From Inhella inkyongensis (GTDB lineage Bacteria; Pseudomonadota; Gammaproteobacteria; Burkholderiales; Burkholderiaceae_C), in NCBI RefSeq assembly GCF_005952805.1, contig NZ_CP040709.1, positions 1,860,001 to 1,924,000 on the forward strand: 64,000 nucleotides of DNA, read 5' to 3'. Numbering within the stretch: the stretch's first letter is position 1; every line of letters begins with the position of its first letter. This document shows, piece by piece, positions 32,724 to 46,091 of this stretch. The notes below the pieces were generated by a model. It worked only from the letters and a program-made list of their open reading frames with translations, was not told the origin of the DNA and did no database searches. Position numbers and translations under genes: made by a program.

Positions 32724-33149
32724 ATGAATACGAAAACCCGCCCAACCTACACCAACCTCAATGTCTTTCGGGACTTGACCAGCTACCGCCTGCCCATTGC
32801 CGGCGTGGTCTCGATCCTGCATCGCATCAGCGGATTGCTGATGTTCTTGTTGCTGCCCCTGGTGGTCTGGTTCTTTGATACCAGCCTGACCAGCGAAATC
32901 AGCTACGGCGAGTTCACCAATGCCTTCGTGGCCGGCATCGGCTTCGTGCCGGGCTGGTTCATCAAGCTGGTCAGCCTGGGTTTGATCTGGGCCTACTTGC
33001 ATCACTTTTGCGCCGGTTTGCGCCATTTGTGGATGGACGTCACGCACAGCGTCAGCAAGGAGCAGGGGCGCTCCAGCGCCGTGGCTGTGTTTGTGGTGAG
33101 CCTGCCGCTCACGGCCCTCCTGGGCGCCAAGCTGTTCGGGCTTTTCTAA
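32724..33149 (+). CDS. sdhC: Succinate dehydrogenase cytochrome b556 subunit
   Basis: The 141-aa membrane anchor has three transmembrane helices. VSILHRISGLLMF carries the SxxHR family signature near quinone and haem, and HHFCAGLRHLWMDV has the haem-ligand histidine region. The start at MNTKTRPTYTNLNV is the family norm. First gene of the sdhCDABE-gltA operon; a TAGAAT hexamer at 32651-32656 is a weak candidate -10 element. Confidence 0.95.
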   Translation: MNTKTRPTYTNLNVFRDLTSYRLPIAGVVSILHRISGLLMFLLLPLVVWFFDTSLTSEISYGEFTNAFVAGIGFVPGWFIKLVSLGLIWAYLHHFCAGLRHLWMDVTHSVSKEQGRSSAVAVFVVSLPLTALLGAKLFGLF

Positions 33150-33158
33150 GGAAACGAG

Positions 33159-33518
33159 ATGTCAACCTTTGGCAACAAGCGTCTGGTCTCGGGCGCTCAC
33201 TATGGTTTGCGTGACTGGCTGGCCCAGCGCATCACCGGCGCCTTGATGGCGCTATTCACCATCGCCCTGGTGGCGCAGTTGTTGATGCCTGGCGAACTGG
33301 GCTACGACCGCTGGGCCGGCATTTTCTCGGCCCAGTGGATGAAGGTGTTGACCTTCACTTTGATCCTGTCCCTGGCTTATCACGCCTGGGTGGGTGTGCG
33401 TGACATCTGGATGGACTATGTGAAGCCGGTCGGCCTGCGCCTGACCCTGCATGTGTTCACCCTGGTCTGGCTGGTGGCCTGCACCGGCTGGGCAATTCAA
33501 GTGCTCTGGAGGCTCTAA
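33159..33518 (+). CDS. sdhD: Succinate dehydrogenase hydrophobic membrane anchor subunit
   Basis: The 119-aa protein has three transmembrane segments, with GLRDWLAQRITGALMALFTI and LSLAYHAWVGVRDIWMDYV; the histidine in AYHAWVG is the probable axial haem ligand. With SdhC it anchors SdhAB and binds ubiquinone. It starts nine bases after sdhC, with AAGGAAA upstream of the ATG. Confidence 0.95.
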   Translation: MSTFGNKRLVSGAHYGLRDWLAQRITGALMALFTIALVAQLLMPGELGYDRWAGIFSAQWMKVLTFTLILSLAYHAWVGVRDIWMDYVKPVGLRLTLHVFTLVWLVACTGWAIQVLWRL

Positions 33519-33521
33519 GCG

Positions 33522-35294
33522 ATGCAATCGTCTCAACTCGCCCGTCGCAAATTCGACGTTGTCATCGTCGGTGCCGGCGGCTCCGGCATGCGCGCCTCGC
33601 TGCAACTGTCCATGGCCGGCCTGAACGTGGCCGTGTTGTCCAAGGTCTTCCCGACCCGTTCGCACACCGTGGCCGCCCAGGGTGGCATCGGGGCTTCGCT
33701 CGGCAATATGAGCGAGGACAACTGGCACTACCACTTCTTCGACACCGTCAAGGGCTCGGACTGGCTGGGTGACCAGGACGCCATCGAGTTCATGTGCCGT
33801 GAGGCGCCCAAGGTCGTGTACGAGCTTGAGCACTTCGGCATGCCGTTTGACCGCAACCCGGACGGCACCATCTACCAGCGCCCCTTCGGCGGTCACACCG
33901 CCAATTACGGCGAGAAACCCGTGCAGCGCGCCTGCGCGGCAGCCGACCGCACCGGTCACGCGCTGCTGCACACGCTCTATCAGCAGAACGTCAAGGCCCG
34001 CACCCAGTTCTTCGTCGAATGGATGGCGCTGGACCTGATTCGCGATGCCGACGGCGACTGCGTGGGCGTCACCGCCCTGGAGATGGAGACCGGTGAGGTC
34101 TACATCCTGGAAGCCAAGACCGTGTTGATGGCCACCGGCGGCGCCGGCCGCATCTACCAGGCCAGCACCAACGCCTTCATTAACACCGGCGACGGCCTGG
34201 GCATGGCCGCGCGTTCGGGCATCCCGCTGGAAGACATGGAGTTCTGGCAGTTCCACCCCACCGGCGTGGCCGGCGCGGGCGTGCTGCTGACCGAAGGTTG
34301 CCGGGGCGAGGGCGCCATCCTGCGCAACGCCAATGGCGAGCGCTTCATGGAGCGCTATGCCCCGACGCTCAAAGACCTGGCGCCGCGCGACTTCGTCTCG
34401 CGCTCCATGGACCAGGAGATCAAGGAAGGTCGCGGCTGCGGTCCCAACAAGGACTATGTGCTGCTGGACATGACCCACCTGGGCAAGGACACCATCTTGA
34501 AGCGCCTGCCCTCGGTGTTCGAGATCGGTCACAACTTTGCCAACGTCGACATCACGAAGGAGCCGATCCCCGTGGTGCCGACCATCCACTACCAGATGGG
34601 TGGCATCCCGACCAACATCAATGGCCAGGTGGTGGTGCCGAAGAACGGCAACCCGAATGATGTGATCAACGGCCTGTATGCGGTGGGCGAGTGCTCCTGC
34701 GTGTCGGTGCACGGCGCCAACCGCCTGGGTACCAACTCGCTGCTGGACCTGTTGGTGTTCGGCCGCGCGGCCGGCAAGCACATCGTCGAGTTCAATCTGA
34801 AGAACCGCGAGCACAAGCCCCTGCCCAAGGATGCCGCCGACAAGACCCTGGCTCGCCTGGCGCGTCTGGACTCGGCCACCCATGGCGAGTACGCCCAGGA
34901 TGTGGCGAACGATCTGCGCAGTGCCATGCAAGCCCATGCGGGCGTGTTCCGCACCCAGGCCATGCTCGAAGCCGGCGTGGGCAAGGTGGCCGAGATCCGC
35001 GAACGCGTGAAGTCCATCGGTCTGAAGGACAAGAGCAAGGTGTTCAACACCGCGCGCGTCGAGGCCCTGGAGGTTGAGAACCTGATCGAGGCCGCGCAGG
35101 CCACCATCGTCTCGGCCGCCGCCCGTCCGGAAAGCCGTGGCGCCCACGCGCACAACGACTTCCCGAACCGCGACGACGCGAACTGGATGAAGCACACCCT
35201 GTGGTACTCGGAAGGCTCGCGCCTGGACTACAAGCCGGTGCAATTGAAGCCGCTGACGGCCGAATCCGTCCCGCCCAAGGTGCGTACCTTCTAA
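33522..35294 (+). CDS. sdhA: Succinate dehydrogenase flavoprotein subunit
   Basis: The 590-aa protein has FAD-binding VVIVGAGGSGMRASLQLSMA, the covalent-flavin loop SHTVAAQGGIGASLGN (His in RSHT), catalytic HPTGVAGAGVLLTEGCRGEG, and the dicarboxylate site PTIHYQMGGIPTNINGQV. It oxidises succinate to fumarate and passes electrons to SdhB. Length and motifs match the family without gaps. It begins three bases after sdhD. Confidence 0.98.
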   Translation: MQSSQLARRKFDVVIVGAGGSGMRASLQLSMAGLNVAVLSKVFPTRSHTVAAQGGIGASLGNMSEDNWHYHFFDTVKGSDWLGDQDAIEFMCREAPKVVYELEHFGMPFDRNPDGTIYQRPFGGHTANYGEKPVQRACAAADRTGHALLHTLYQQNVKARTQFFVEWMALDLIRDADGDCVGVTALEMETGEVYILEAKTVLMATGGAGRIYQASTNAFINTGDGLGMAARSGIPLEDMEFWQFHPTGVAGAGVLLTEGCRGEGAILRNANGERFMERYAPTLKDLAPRDFVSRSMDQEIKEGRGCGPNKDYVLLDMTHLGKDTILKRLPSVFEIGHNFANVDITKEPIPVVPTIHYQMGGIPTNINGQVVVPKNGNPNDVINGLYAVGECSCVSVHGANRLGTNSLLDLLVFGRAAGKHIVEFNLKNREHKPLPKDAADKTLARLARLDSATHGEYAQDVANDLRSAMQAHAGVFRTQAMLEAGVGKVAEIRERVKSIGLKDKSKVFNTARVEALEVENLIEAAQATIVSAAARPESRGAHAHNDFPNRDDANWMKHTLWYSEGSRLDYKPVQLKPLTAESVPPKVRTF

Positions 35295-35304
35295 GGAAAA
35301 GAAC

Positions 35305-36012
35305 ATGAGCGACAAGCGCACTTTCCACATCTACCGCTACGACCCCGACCAGGACGCCAAGCCGCGCATGCAGACCATCGAGATCGAACTCGATGGCTCC
35401 GAGCGCATGCTGCTCGATGCCTTGGTCAAGCTGAAGTCGGTCGACCCGACGCTCTCCTTCCGGCGCAGCTGCCGCGAAGGCGTGTGCGGCTCGGACGCGA
35501 TGAACATCAACGGCAAGAACGGCCTGGCCTGTCTGACCAATATGCGTCAGCTGCCGCAGACGATCACCTTGAAGCCGCTGCCCGGCCTGCCCGTGGTGCG
35601 CGACCTGATCGTCGACATGACGCAGTTCTTCAAGCAGTACAACTCCATCAAGCCCTACTTGGTGAACGACACGCCGCCGCCCGACAAGGAGCGTCTGCAG
35701 TCGCCCCAGGAGCGCGAAGAGTTGGACGGCCTGTACGAGTGCATCTTGTGCGCGTCCTGCAGCACCTCCTGCCCGAGCTTCTGGTGGAACCCGGACAAGT
35801 TCGTCGGCCCGGCCGGTCTGCTGCAGGCCTATCGCTTCATCGCCGACAGCCGCGACCAGGACACCAGCGCCCGTCTGGACAACCTGGAAGATCCTTACCG
35901 TCTGTTCCGCTGCCACTCGATCATGAACTGCGTGGATGTCTGCCCCAAGGGCCTGAACCCCACGAAAGCGATCGGGAAAATTAAAGAACTCATGGTGCGT
36001 CGGGCTGTCTGA
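35305..36012 (+). CDS. sdhB: Succinate dehydrogenase iron-sulfur subunit
   Basis: The 235-aa protein carries three clusters: [2Fe-2S] (RRSCREGVCGSDAMN plus a later LAC), [4Fe-4S] (CILCASCSTSCPSFWW) and [3Fe-4S] (CHSIMNCVDVCPKGLNP with the shared second set). These connect SdhA to ubiquinone. AAGGAAAAG precedes the start. The stop shares its last base with the start of sdhE. Confidence 0.98.
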   Translation: MSDKRTFHIYRYDPDQDAKPRMQTIEIELDGSERMLLDALVKLKSVDPTLSFRRSCREGVCGSDAMNINGKNGLACLTNMRQLPQTITLKPLPGLPVVRDLIVDMTQFFKQYNSIKPYLVNDTPPPDKERLQSPQEREELDGLYECILCASCSTSCPSFWWNPDKFVGPAGLLQAYRFIADSRDQDTSARLDNLEDPYRLFRCHSIMNCVDVCPKGLNPTKAIGKIKELMVRRAV

Positions 36013-36302
36013 TGAGCGACGCACTGCTGGACGAACGCGCGCTCTCCAAGTTGCACTGGCGCTGCCGGCGCGGACTGCTGGAGAACGACCTGTTCATCCA
36101 GCGCTTTTTTGAGCGCCATGGTGAGAGCCTCACCGTGGCGCAGGGCGCCGCGATGAACCAATTGATGGATCTGAGCGACAACGATTTGCTCGATTTGTTG
36201 TTGGCCCGCCGCGAACCCGAAGGCGAACTTGATCAGCCGCAGATCCATGCGCTGATAGGCTTGCTGCGCGAGCCCCCTGAACGCCAGAATTCCCCGGATT
36301 AA
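36012..36302 (+). CDS. sdhE: FAD assembly factor SdhE
   Basis: The 96-aa protein has the diagnostic RGLLEND motif (RGxxE) that helps insert FAD covalently into SdhA, followed by [14 protein letters not shown] and [14 protein letters not shown]. It starts at TGATG, one base overlapping sdhB, and precedes gltA by 16 bases. Confidence 0.93.
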   Translation: MSDALLDERALSKLHWRCRRGLLENDLFIQRFFERHGESLTVAQGAAMNQLMDLSDNDLLDLLLARREPEGELDQPQIHALIGLLREPPERQNSPD

Positions 36303-36318
36303 CCCTGGAGCCCACCCC

Positions 36319-37632
36319 ATGATGACCCCCTCCGACGTCAAGGCCACGCTGGCCTTCAGCGATGGCAGCCCCAGCATGGAGCTGCCGATCTACAAGGGCT
36401 CGATCGGCCCGGATGTGATCGACATCCGCAAGCTGTACGCGCAGACCGGCAAGTTCACTTACGACCCCGGTTTCCTGTCCACCGCCTCCTGCAACTCGAC
36501 CATCACCTACATCGATGGCGACAAGGGCGAGCTGCTGTATCGCGGCTACCCCATCGAGCAGCTGGCCGTGAACTGCGACTACCTCGAGACCTGCTATCTG
36601 CTGCTGTACGGCGAGCTGCCCAATGCCACGCAGAAGGAAGAGTTCGAGTACCGCGTGATGCACCACACAATGGTCAACGAGCAGATGCAGTTCTTCCTGC
36701 GCGGCTTCCGTCGTGATGCGCACCCGATGGCCGTCATGACGGGCCTGGTGGGTGCGTTGTCGGCCTTCTATCACGACAGCACCGACATCAATAACCCCGA
36801 GCACCGCGAGATCGCGGCGATCCGTTTGATCGCCAAGATGCCCACGCTGGTGGCCATGGCCTACAAGTACACCGTCGGCCAGCCCTACATCTACCCGAAG
36901 AACGACCTCAGCTACGCCGGCAACTTCATGCGCATGATGTTTGCCACGCCCTGCGAGGACTACAAGCCCAACGACGTGCTGGTGCGCGCGATGGACCGCA
37001 TCTTCACGCTGCACGCCGACCACGAGCAAAACGCCTCGACCTCGACCGTGCGCCTGTGCGGTAGCTCGGGCACCAACCCGTTTGCAGCCATCGCCGCCGG
37101 CGTGGCCTGCCTTTGGGGCCCGGCCCACGGCGGCGCCAACGAGGCCTGCCTGAACATGCTGGGCGACATCCAGAATCAGGGCGGTGTGGCCAAGATCGGC
37201 GAGTTCATCAAGCAGGTCAAGGACAAGAACAGCGGCGTCAAGCTGATGGGCTTTGGCCACCGGGTCTACAAGAACTACGACCCGCGCGCCAAGCTGATGC
37301 GCGAAACCTGCCACGAGGTGCTGGGCGAACTGGGTCTGCAGAACGACCCGATGTTCAAGCTGGCCATGGAGCTCGAGAAGATCGCGCTGGAAGACGAATA
37401 CTTCGTCGCCCGCAAGCTCTACCCGAACGTGGACTTCTACTCGGGCATCGTGCAGCGCGCCATCGGCATCCCGGTGCCGCTGTTCACCGCCATCTTCGCG
37501 CTGGCGCGCACGGTGGGCTGGATTGCCCAGCTCAACGAGATGATCGGCGACCCCGAGTACAAGATCGGCCGTCCGCGTCAGCTCTTCGTGGGCGCCGGCT
37601 CGCGCAACGTGAAGCCCATCGCGCAGCGCTGA
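36319..37632 (+). CDS. gltA: Citrate synthase
   Basis: The 437-aa hexameric-type enzyme condenses oxaloacetate and acetyl-CoA. Conserved segments: [20 protein letters not shown], catalytic histidine region [20 protein letters not shown] and [30 protein letters not shown], and the catalytic Asp in [11 protein letters not shown]. It ends the sdh operon and is followed by a strong terminator. A GGAG lies nine bases before the start. Confidence 0.98.
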   Translation: MMTPSDVKATLAFSDGSPSMELPIYKGSIGPDVIDIRKLYAQTGKFTYDPGFLSTASCNSTITYIDGDKGELLYRGYPIEQLAVNCDYLETCYLLLYGELPNATQKEEFEYRVMHHTMVNEQMQFFLRGFRRDAHPMAVMTGLVGALSAFYHDSTDINNPEHREIAAIRLIAKMPTLVAMAYKYTVGQPYIYPKNDLSYAGNFMRMMFATPCEDYKPNDVLVRAMDRIFTLHADHEQNASTSTVRLCGSSGTNPFAAIAAGVACLWGPAHGGANEACLNMLGDIQNQGGVAKIGEFIKQVKDKNSGVKLMGFGHRVYKNYDPRAKLMRETCHEVLGELGLQNDPMFKLAMELEKIALEDEYFVARKLYPNVDFYSGIVQRAIGIPVPLFTAIFALARTVGWIAQLNEMIGDPEYKIGRPRQLFVGAGSRNVKPIAQR

Positions 37633-37676
37633 GCGACTCTGCCTGCAGCGCCGACCCGGCGCTGAGAGTCCTGAAA

Positions 37677-37702
37677 GGCCCTCGGAACCCCGAGGGCCCT
37701 TT

Positions 37703-37705
<3 letters not shown>
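37677..37705. terminator. Bidirectional terminator between gltA and the hybrid kinase gene
   Basis: A perfect 9-bp stem GGCCCTCGG / CCGAGGGCC with AACC loop is followed by TTTTTATTT on the plus strand and preceded by an A-containing stretch for the opposite strand. It ends the sdh-gltA transcript and may also serve the convergent kinase gene. Confidence 0.88.
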
Positions 37706-41470
<3,765 letters not shown>

Positions 41471-41623
41471 TCGCGGCGGCCTCGCTGATCAGGGCGACCC
41501 ATGGGGTTGCCTTTGCGTGATTCTGTAGCCCGTTCTGCTCTTGTGGCTATCGGCTCGGACCCTGTCCGCATTTCATTTGCGCTGGCGCAAATCGCCGCAG
41601 GCTGCACGCACAATTCGCGCCCT

Positions 41624-42535
41624 ATGAAGCCTGCAATTCTTGTGCTGGGGAGCGTCAATCGCGATCTCATCGTCCATGCACCGCGCCTGCCGCAACCGGG
41701 TGAGACCTTGCGCGGGCAGCGCTTTGGCAGCTGTCTGGGGGGCAAGGGCGCCAATCAGGCGGTGGCGGCGGCGCGCCTGGGCGCGGCGGTGGCCCTGGCG
41801 GCCCGCATTGGCCAGCAAGAGAACGGCGCGGCCATGGTGGCGAGCCTGCGGGCCGAAGGCGTCGACGTCTCGGCCGTGCTGCAACCGGCCGATGAGACTC
41901 CGGGTGTGGCGCTGATTGTGGTGGGCGCCGAGGATGGCGAGAACCAGATCGTCACCGTGGCGGGCTCCAATGGCCGGGTCAGCGTGGAACAGGTGGATGC
42001 CCTGGAGCTGGACGGCGTTCAGTGGCTGGTGCTGCAGCAAGAGCTGCCGCTGCCCGTGATCGAGCGCGCACTGGAGCGGGCGCGTCAGAGCGGAGTGCGC
42101 AGCCTGCTCAATGCCGCACCGTTCCGCGAGGAGGGCAGGGCCCTGCTACCCCGAGTGGATGTGCTGGTTGTGAATGAAACCGAGGCCGAAGCCTTTTTGC
42201 GGGCACCGCTGGCGGATCCGATCCAGGCGGCACGGGCGTTGCGGGCCCTGGGGCCGCTGGCGGTGCTCCTGACCCTGGGATCCGAAGGGGCGGTCTGGGT
42301 GGATGGCCAGCAGCAATTGCGCGTATCCGCCCGCAAGGTTCAGGCGGTGGACACCGTGGGAGCCGGCGATACCTTGGTCGGGGCCTTGGTCACCGCGCTG
42401 AGCGAAGGTCAGTCCCTGGAGGTGGCGCTGCAGTTTTCGCAGGCCGCGGCGGCCTGGGCCGTGAGTCATCCCGGCGTGCAGGACGCCATGCCGCGCCGCG
42501 CTGAGTTGGATGCCTGGATGGAGCAGCACGCATGA
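41624..42535 (+). CDS. rbsK: Ribokinase
   Basis: The 303-aa PfkB-family kinase phosphorylates ribose at O5. Motifs: GGKGANQAVAAARLGAAV (sugar-binding PfkB signature 1), LVVNETEAEAFL, and signature 2 VDTVGAGDTLVGAL with the catalytic Asp near residue 248. The ATG at 41624 gives the standard family start; a longer frame upstream is not coding. It overlaps the nucleoside hydrolase by four bases, so ribose released there can be captured at once. Confidence 0.92.
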   Translation: MKPAILVLGSVNRDLIVHAPRLPQPGETLRGQRFGSCLGGKGANQAVAAARLGAAVALAARIGQQENGAAMVASLRAEGVDVSAVLQPADETPGVALIVVGAEDGENQIVTVAGSNGRVSVEQVDALELDGVQWLVLQQELPLPVIERALERARQSGVRSLLNAAPFREEGRALLPRVDVLVVNETEAEAFLRAPLADPIQAARALRALGPLAVLLTLGSEGAVWVDGQQQLRVSARKVQAVDTVGAGDTLVGALVTALSEGQSLEVALQFSQAAAAWAVSHPGVQDAMPRRAELDAWMEQHA

Positions 42536-43488
42536 AGCTTTGGTTTGACACCGACCCTGGGGTCGACGACGCCCTGGCGCTGGCCCTGATCCTTGCGCGG
42601 CCGGAGTTCGAGTTGCTGGGCCTGTCCACGGTGTTTGGCAATGTCAGCGTCGAAACCACCACGGCCAATGCCCTGCGGCTGCTGACCTTGCTGGGGCACC
42701 CAGACCTGCCTGTTCATGCGGGCGCAGAGGCGCCGCTGCAGGGCCGGCCCCGCTATGCCACCGAAGTGCATGGCAACGATGGCCTCGGCGGTTGTGCTGC
42801 CCTGTTGCCGCCCGCCGCCTGTGCTGCGCAGGCTGAGAGTGGGGTCGAGGCCCTGCTGCAAGCCAGTCGCATCCATGCCGGCGCGCTGCATCTGGTGGCG
42901 GTGGGGCCGCTGACCAATGTGGCCCTGGCCCTGCGTGCCGACCCCGAGTTGCCGCAGCGCCTGGCCAGCTTCACGGTGATGGGCGCGGCCTTCGGCCTGC
43001 ATGGCTTCAGCGGCAATGTCACCGTATGCGCCGAGGCCAACATCTACAACGACGCTCTGGCGGCGTCCGAGGTCTTTGCCTGCCATTGGCCGGCGCTGCG
43101 GGTCATTGGCCTGGATGCGACCCAGCGCGTCGCCATGCCGCTCGAAGCCCTGGAGCCGCTGCGACAAGCCGGGCCGGCCGCGCGCTTGTTGTGGCAGGCC
43201 TTGCAGCCCTATGCCGGCTATTACGCCACCCGGGATGGTCGTGCCGCCCTGGTGGCGCACGACGCCACCGCCGTGGCCGCTTTGCTGGCGCCGCAGGCCT
43301 TTCACTGGCGGCGCGGGCCCATCCGTGTGGTGCAAGGCGGCTTGGCCCATGGCCAAACCGTGCAAGACTGGCAACGCTTGGGCCAAGGCGATCCGCAATG
43401 GGATGCGCTGCCCCACCATGAGGTGGCGATTGACGCCGACGATGAACTCTTGAGCCAGCTTTGCCTGCGCGCCTGGACCACCTACTAA
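42532..43488 (+). CDS. Nucleoside hydrolase
   Basis: The 318-aa enzyme has the calcium/ribose-binding signature DTDPGVDDALALALIL near the N-terminus and VTVCAEANIYNDALAA, characteristic of IunH-type ribohydrolases that split nucleosides into base and ribose. The start overlaps the ribokinase stop (ATGA). Base preference cannot be read from sequence; with the downstream deaminase, purine nucleosides or related compounds are likely. Confidence 0.92.
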   Translation: MKLWFDTDPGVDDALALALILARPEFELLGLSTVFGNVSVETTTANALRLLTLLGHPDLPVHAGAEAPLQGRPRYATEVHGNDGLGGCAALLPPAACAAQAESGVEALLQASRIHAGALHLVAVGPLTNVALALRADPELPQRLASFTVMGAAFGLHGFSGNVTVCAEANIYNDALAASEVFACHWPALRVIGLDATQRVAMPLEALEPLRQAGPAARLLWQALQPYAGYYATRDGRAALVAHDATAVAALLAPQAFHWRRGPIRVVQGGLAHGQTVQDWQRLGQGDPQWDALPHHEVAIDADDELLSQLCLRAWTTY

Positions 43489-43504
43489 GAACAAGGAGAC
43501 CGCC

Positions 43505-44812
43505 ATGAAGACCACCCTGTTGCTGCCGCGTTGGCTGCTGTCCATGAAGCCCGGTGAGGGCGTGCTCGAGGGCCAGGCCCTGTTGATCGAGGGCGAGCGC
43601 ATCGCCGCCGTGGGCGCCCGCGCCGACCTGCTTAGCGCACATCCGCAGGCCGAACGCATCGAACTGGCCGAGCACGTACTGATGCCGGGCCTGATCAACA
43701 GCCACACCCACAGCGCCATGAGCCTGCTGCGCGGCGTGGCCGATGACCTGGGGCTGATGGACTGGCTGAACAACCACATCTGGCCGCTGGAAAAGCGCTG
43801 GGTCAGCCACGAATGGACGCGCTTGGGTTCGCTCTTCAGCGCCGCCGAGGCCCTGCGCGGTGGGGTGACGACGCTCAACGACATGTACTTCTTCCCCGAA
43901 GCCATGGCCGAAGCGGCGCTCCAGGCCGGTATTCGTGCGGCCGTGTCCATCAATGTGATCGACTTCCCCACCGGCTACGCCAGCGGGCCGGACGACTACA
44001 TCGCCAAGGGCCTGGCCGCCTACCAGAAGTTCAAGGGCGAAAAGCTGCTGCAGTTCACCAGCAGCCCGCATGCGCCCTACACGGTCAGCGACGAGACCTT
44101 TGTGAAGCTGCGCGACATGGCCGAGCAGCACGATATGCGCATCCACTGCCACATCCACGAGACCCAGGACGAGGTGGACGGAGGCCTCAAACAGTTCGGC
44201 GTGCGGCCGCTGGAGCGCCTGGAAAAACTGGGTTTGATGAACGAACGCATGATCGCCGTGCACATGGTGCATCTGACCGACGACGAGATCGGGATGCTGG
44301 CCAAGAACCGGGTGCACATTGCCCACAACGCCAGCTCCAACCTGAAGCTGGCCAGCGGCATCGCCCGCGTGGCCGACCTGGATAAGGCGGGGGTCAATGT
44401 GGCCCTGGGTACCGATGGCGCGGCCAGCAACAACCGCCAAGACATGTTCGAAGAGATCCGCCAGGCTGCCCTGTTGGCCAAGGGCTCGACCGGCCAGCCC
44501 ACAGTGTTGAATGCCCGCCGTGCGCTGGAGATGGCGACCCTGGGCGGCGCCAAGGCCCTGGGCCGCGAGCGCGACCTGGGTTCGCTGGAAGTGGGCAAGC
44601 TGGCCGATGTGATCGCGGTGGACCTCTCAGCCCCCGAGTGCCGCCCCGTCTATCACGCCGACGCCCAATTGGTCTATGTGGCCGCGCGCGAGCACGTGAG
44701 CGATGTGTGGGTGCAGGGCGAGCAGGTGCTCAAGGCCCGCCAGTTGACCCGCTTCGATCTGAGCGCCGTGGTGGCCCAGGTGGAAGACACGGTGGCGAAG
44801 ATGAAGAATTGA
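43505..44812 (+). CDS. TRZ/ATZ-family amidohydrolase (MtaD/SAH-deaminase-like)
   Basis: The 435-aa metallo-hydrolase has zinc ligands in NSHTHSAMSLLRG (HxH), the HCHIHETQDEV segment, VHMVHLTDDE and the catalytic Asp in LGTDGAASNNRQD. This matches 5-methylthioadenosine/S-adenosylhomocysteine deaminases and relatives (guanine deaminase, atrazine hydrolases). It is the third gene of a nucleoside-salvage operon, 16 bases after the hydrolase, with AAGGAG upstream. Its stop codon TGA is the first three bases of the IS left end, so the last residues may have been altered by the insertion. Confidence 0.9.
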   Translation: MKTTLLLPRWLLSMKPGEGVLEGQALLIEGERIAAVGARADLLSAHPQAERIELAEHVLMPGLINSHTHSAMSLLRGVADDLGLMDWLNNHIWPLEKRWVSHEWTRLGSLFSAAEALRGGVTTLNDMYFFPEAMAEAALQAGIRAAVSINVIDFPTGYASGPDDYIAKGLAAYQKFKGEKLLQFTSSPHAPYTVSDETFVKLRDMAEQHDMRIHCHIHETQDEVDGGLKQFGVRPLERLEKLGLMNERMIAVHMVHLTDDEIGMLAKNRVHIAHNASSNLKLASGIARVADLDKAGVNVALGTDGAASNNRQDMFEEIRQAALLAKGSTGQPTVLNARRALEMATLGGAKALGRERDLGSLEVGKLADVIAVDLSAPECRPVYHADAQLVYVAAREHVSDVWVQGEQVLKARQLTRFDLSAVVAQVEDTVAKMKN

Positions 44813-44835
44813 CCTACCCCCTCTTGCAATACCGG

Positions 44836-45765
44836 TTATTCAGAGAGAGTCCGGGGTTGCAGGGTAACTTCGTTGGGAGTTGGGTTTTGATGTGAGCCTG
44901 CTTTGCCAGCTTGCTGGCGATGCGGGCGCGCGAAGCGCCTTCGCGGCATGCGGCCAATACTCGAGTGGGGCCGCACTTCGTTGTAGTCCTGGACCCAGGC
45001 CCGGATCATCTCGCGGGCCTGAGGCAGGGTCTCAAACCAGTGCTCGTTCAGGCACTCGTCCCGGAACTTGCCGTTGAAGCTCTCGATGTACCCGTTCTGC
45101 ATGGGGCGCTCTGGTTGGATCAGGATGTGCTGGATCTTGTGGCTCTCGCACCAATCCAAAAAAGCGTGATTGGTGAACTCCGGTCCGTTGTCGGTGCGGA
45201 CCGCCGTGGGATAGCCGCGGAACTGGACCGCTTCGTCCAAGAGCCTGGTCACGTACGGGCCGCCAATGCCAAAGTCCACGGCCGTCTGCACGCACTCGTG
45301 GCTGAAGTCGCCCGCGACGGCCAGGCAATTGATGCCCCGTGCCTTGCACAGGCTGTCGGAGACGAAGTCCATGCACCAGACGGCGTTGATCTTGTTGACG
45401 GCGATCAACGGTGTGCGCTGGCCCAACGGGCGCTTGGCCTACTTGCGCTTGCGAACCGTCAGGTCGGCCGCCTTGAAGAGGCGGTAAACGCGCTTGTGGT
45501 TAACGCCAGGAAAGCCGGCGCGCAGCACGTCATGTACGCGCCGGTAGCCAAAGCGTCACCGCTCCAATGCGACGGTCTTGATCTGCTCGGTCAGTATCTG
45601 GTTTCCCGGGCTCACCTCAGGCGGGTGGCGAAAGGCGTCTCGGCTTAGCCCCACAAGACGGCAGGCACGGCGTTCGTTCAGTTGGTGTTCTTGCACCATG
45701 CGACGCGCCGCATCCCTGCGCACCTGCTGGGCTAGCGCTTTACGCCGAAGACTCCCTTGAGCGCA
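44836..45765 (-). pseudogene. IS3-family transposase orfB, broken by two nonsense codons
   Basis: The frame encodes a DDE integrase: VWCMDFVSD (first Asp), AVRTDNGPEF (second Asp) and YIESFNGKFRDECLN (Glu), with preceding NHKRVYRLFKAADLTVRKRK. Two in-frame stops interrupt it: a TGA before RFGYRRVHDV and a TAG after RKRK. Both sites lie in otherwise well-conserved sequence, so they are mutations rather than frame errors. The 5' end overlaps orfA, as expected for programmed frameshifting. Confidence 0.85.
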
Positions 45766-46001
45766 CTGCTGTCCAGCATGGCCGCAGCCACCAGCTTTTT
45801 GAGCTTGGCGTTTTCGCCCTCGAGCAGGTGCACGGCCTCGCTGACCTGAAGGCCGCCGCATTTCGCGCACCACTTGTAAAAGGTGGCTTGACTGAAGCCT
45901 TCCTTGCGAGAGAGCTCGGAAACCGGCTCACCGGCCGTGGCGCGGTTCAAGAAACCAATGATCTGCTGCTCGCTGTACTTGCTCGTTCTCCTGTCCGGCA
46001 T
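45732..46001 (-). CDS. IS3-family transposase orfA (HTH protein)
   Basis: The 89-aa protein has an N-terminal helix-turn-helix (YSEQQIIGFLNRATAGEPVS, then GFSQATFYKWCAKCGG) and a leucine-zipper-like tail (VHLLEGENAKLKKLV) used for multimerisation. It is the orfA of IS407-like elements and looks intact. It binds the terminal repeats in the family. Confidence 0.88.
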   Translation of the reverse strand: MPDRRTSKYSEQQIIGFLNRATAGEPVSELSRKEGFSQATFYKWCAKCGGLQVSEAVHLLEGENAKLKKLVAAAMLDSSALKGVFGVKR

Positions 46002-46091
46002 TCTCCAGATGGGACGGACTTCCCTCGCCCAGGCTGATACTGCAGCGAGAGGGTAGGTCAGTTTTGCGGATCTTACGTATCACATTGCGCG

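Larger units (their letters stand above)
44810..46060. mobile_element. IS3-family (IS407-like) insertion sequence, 1251 bp, defective
   Basis: The ends are imperfect inverted repeats: the left starts TGACCTACCCCCTC and the right end read inward starts TGACCTACCCTCTC, matching at 13 of 14 bases with the family's terminal TG...CA. Inside are an orfA and an overlapping orfB, both reading right to left. No direct target duplication is visible (AAT before, GTT after), suggesting a rearrangement after insertion. Two in-frame stops in orfB mean it cannot move by itself. Confidence 0.85.

Noticed and set aside
33252..35330. 692-residue minus-strand frame covering sdhA
   Set aside because: Complement of a highly conserved gene with GC-rich third positions; no family signature of its own.
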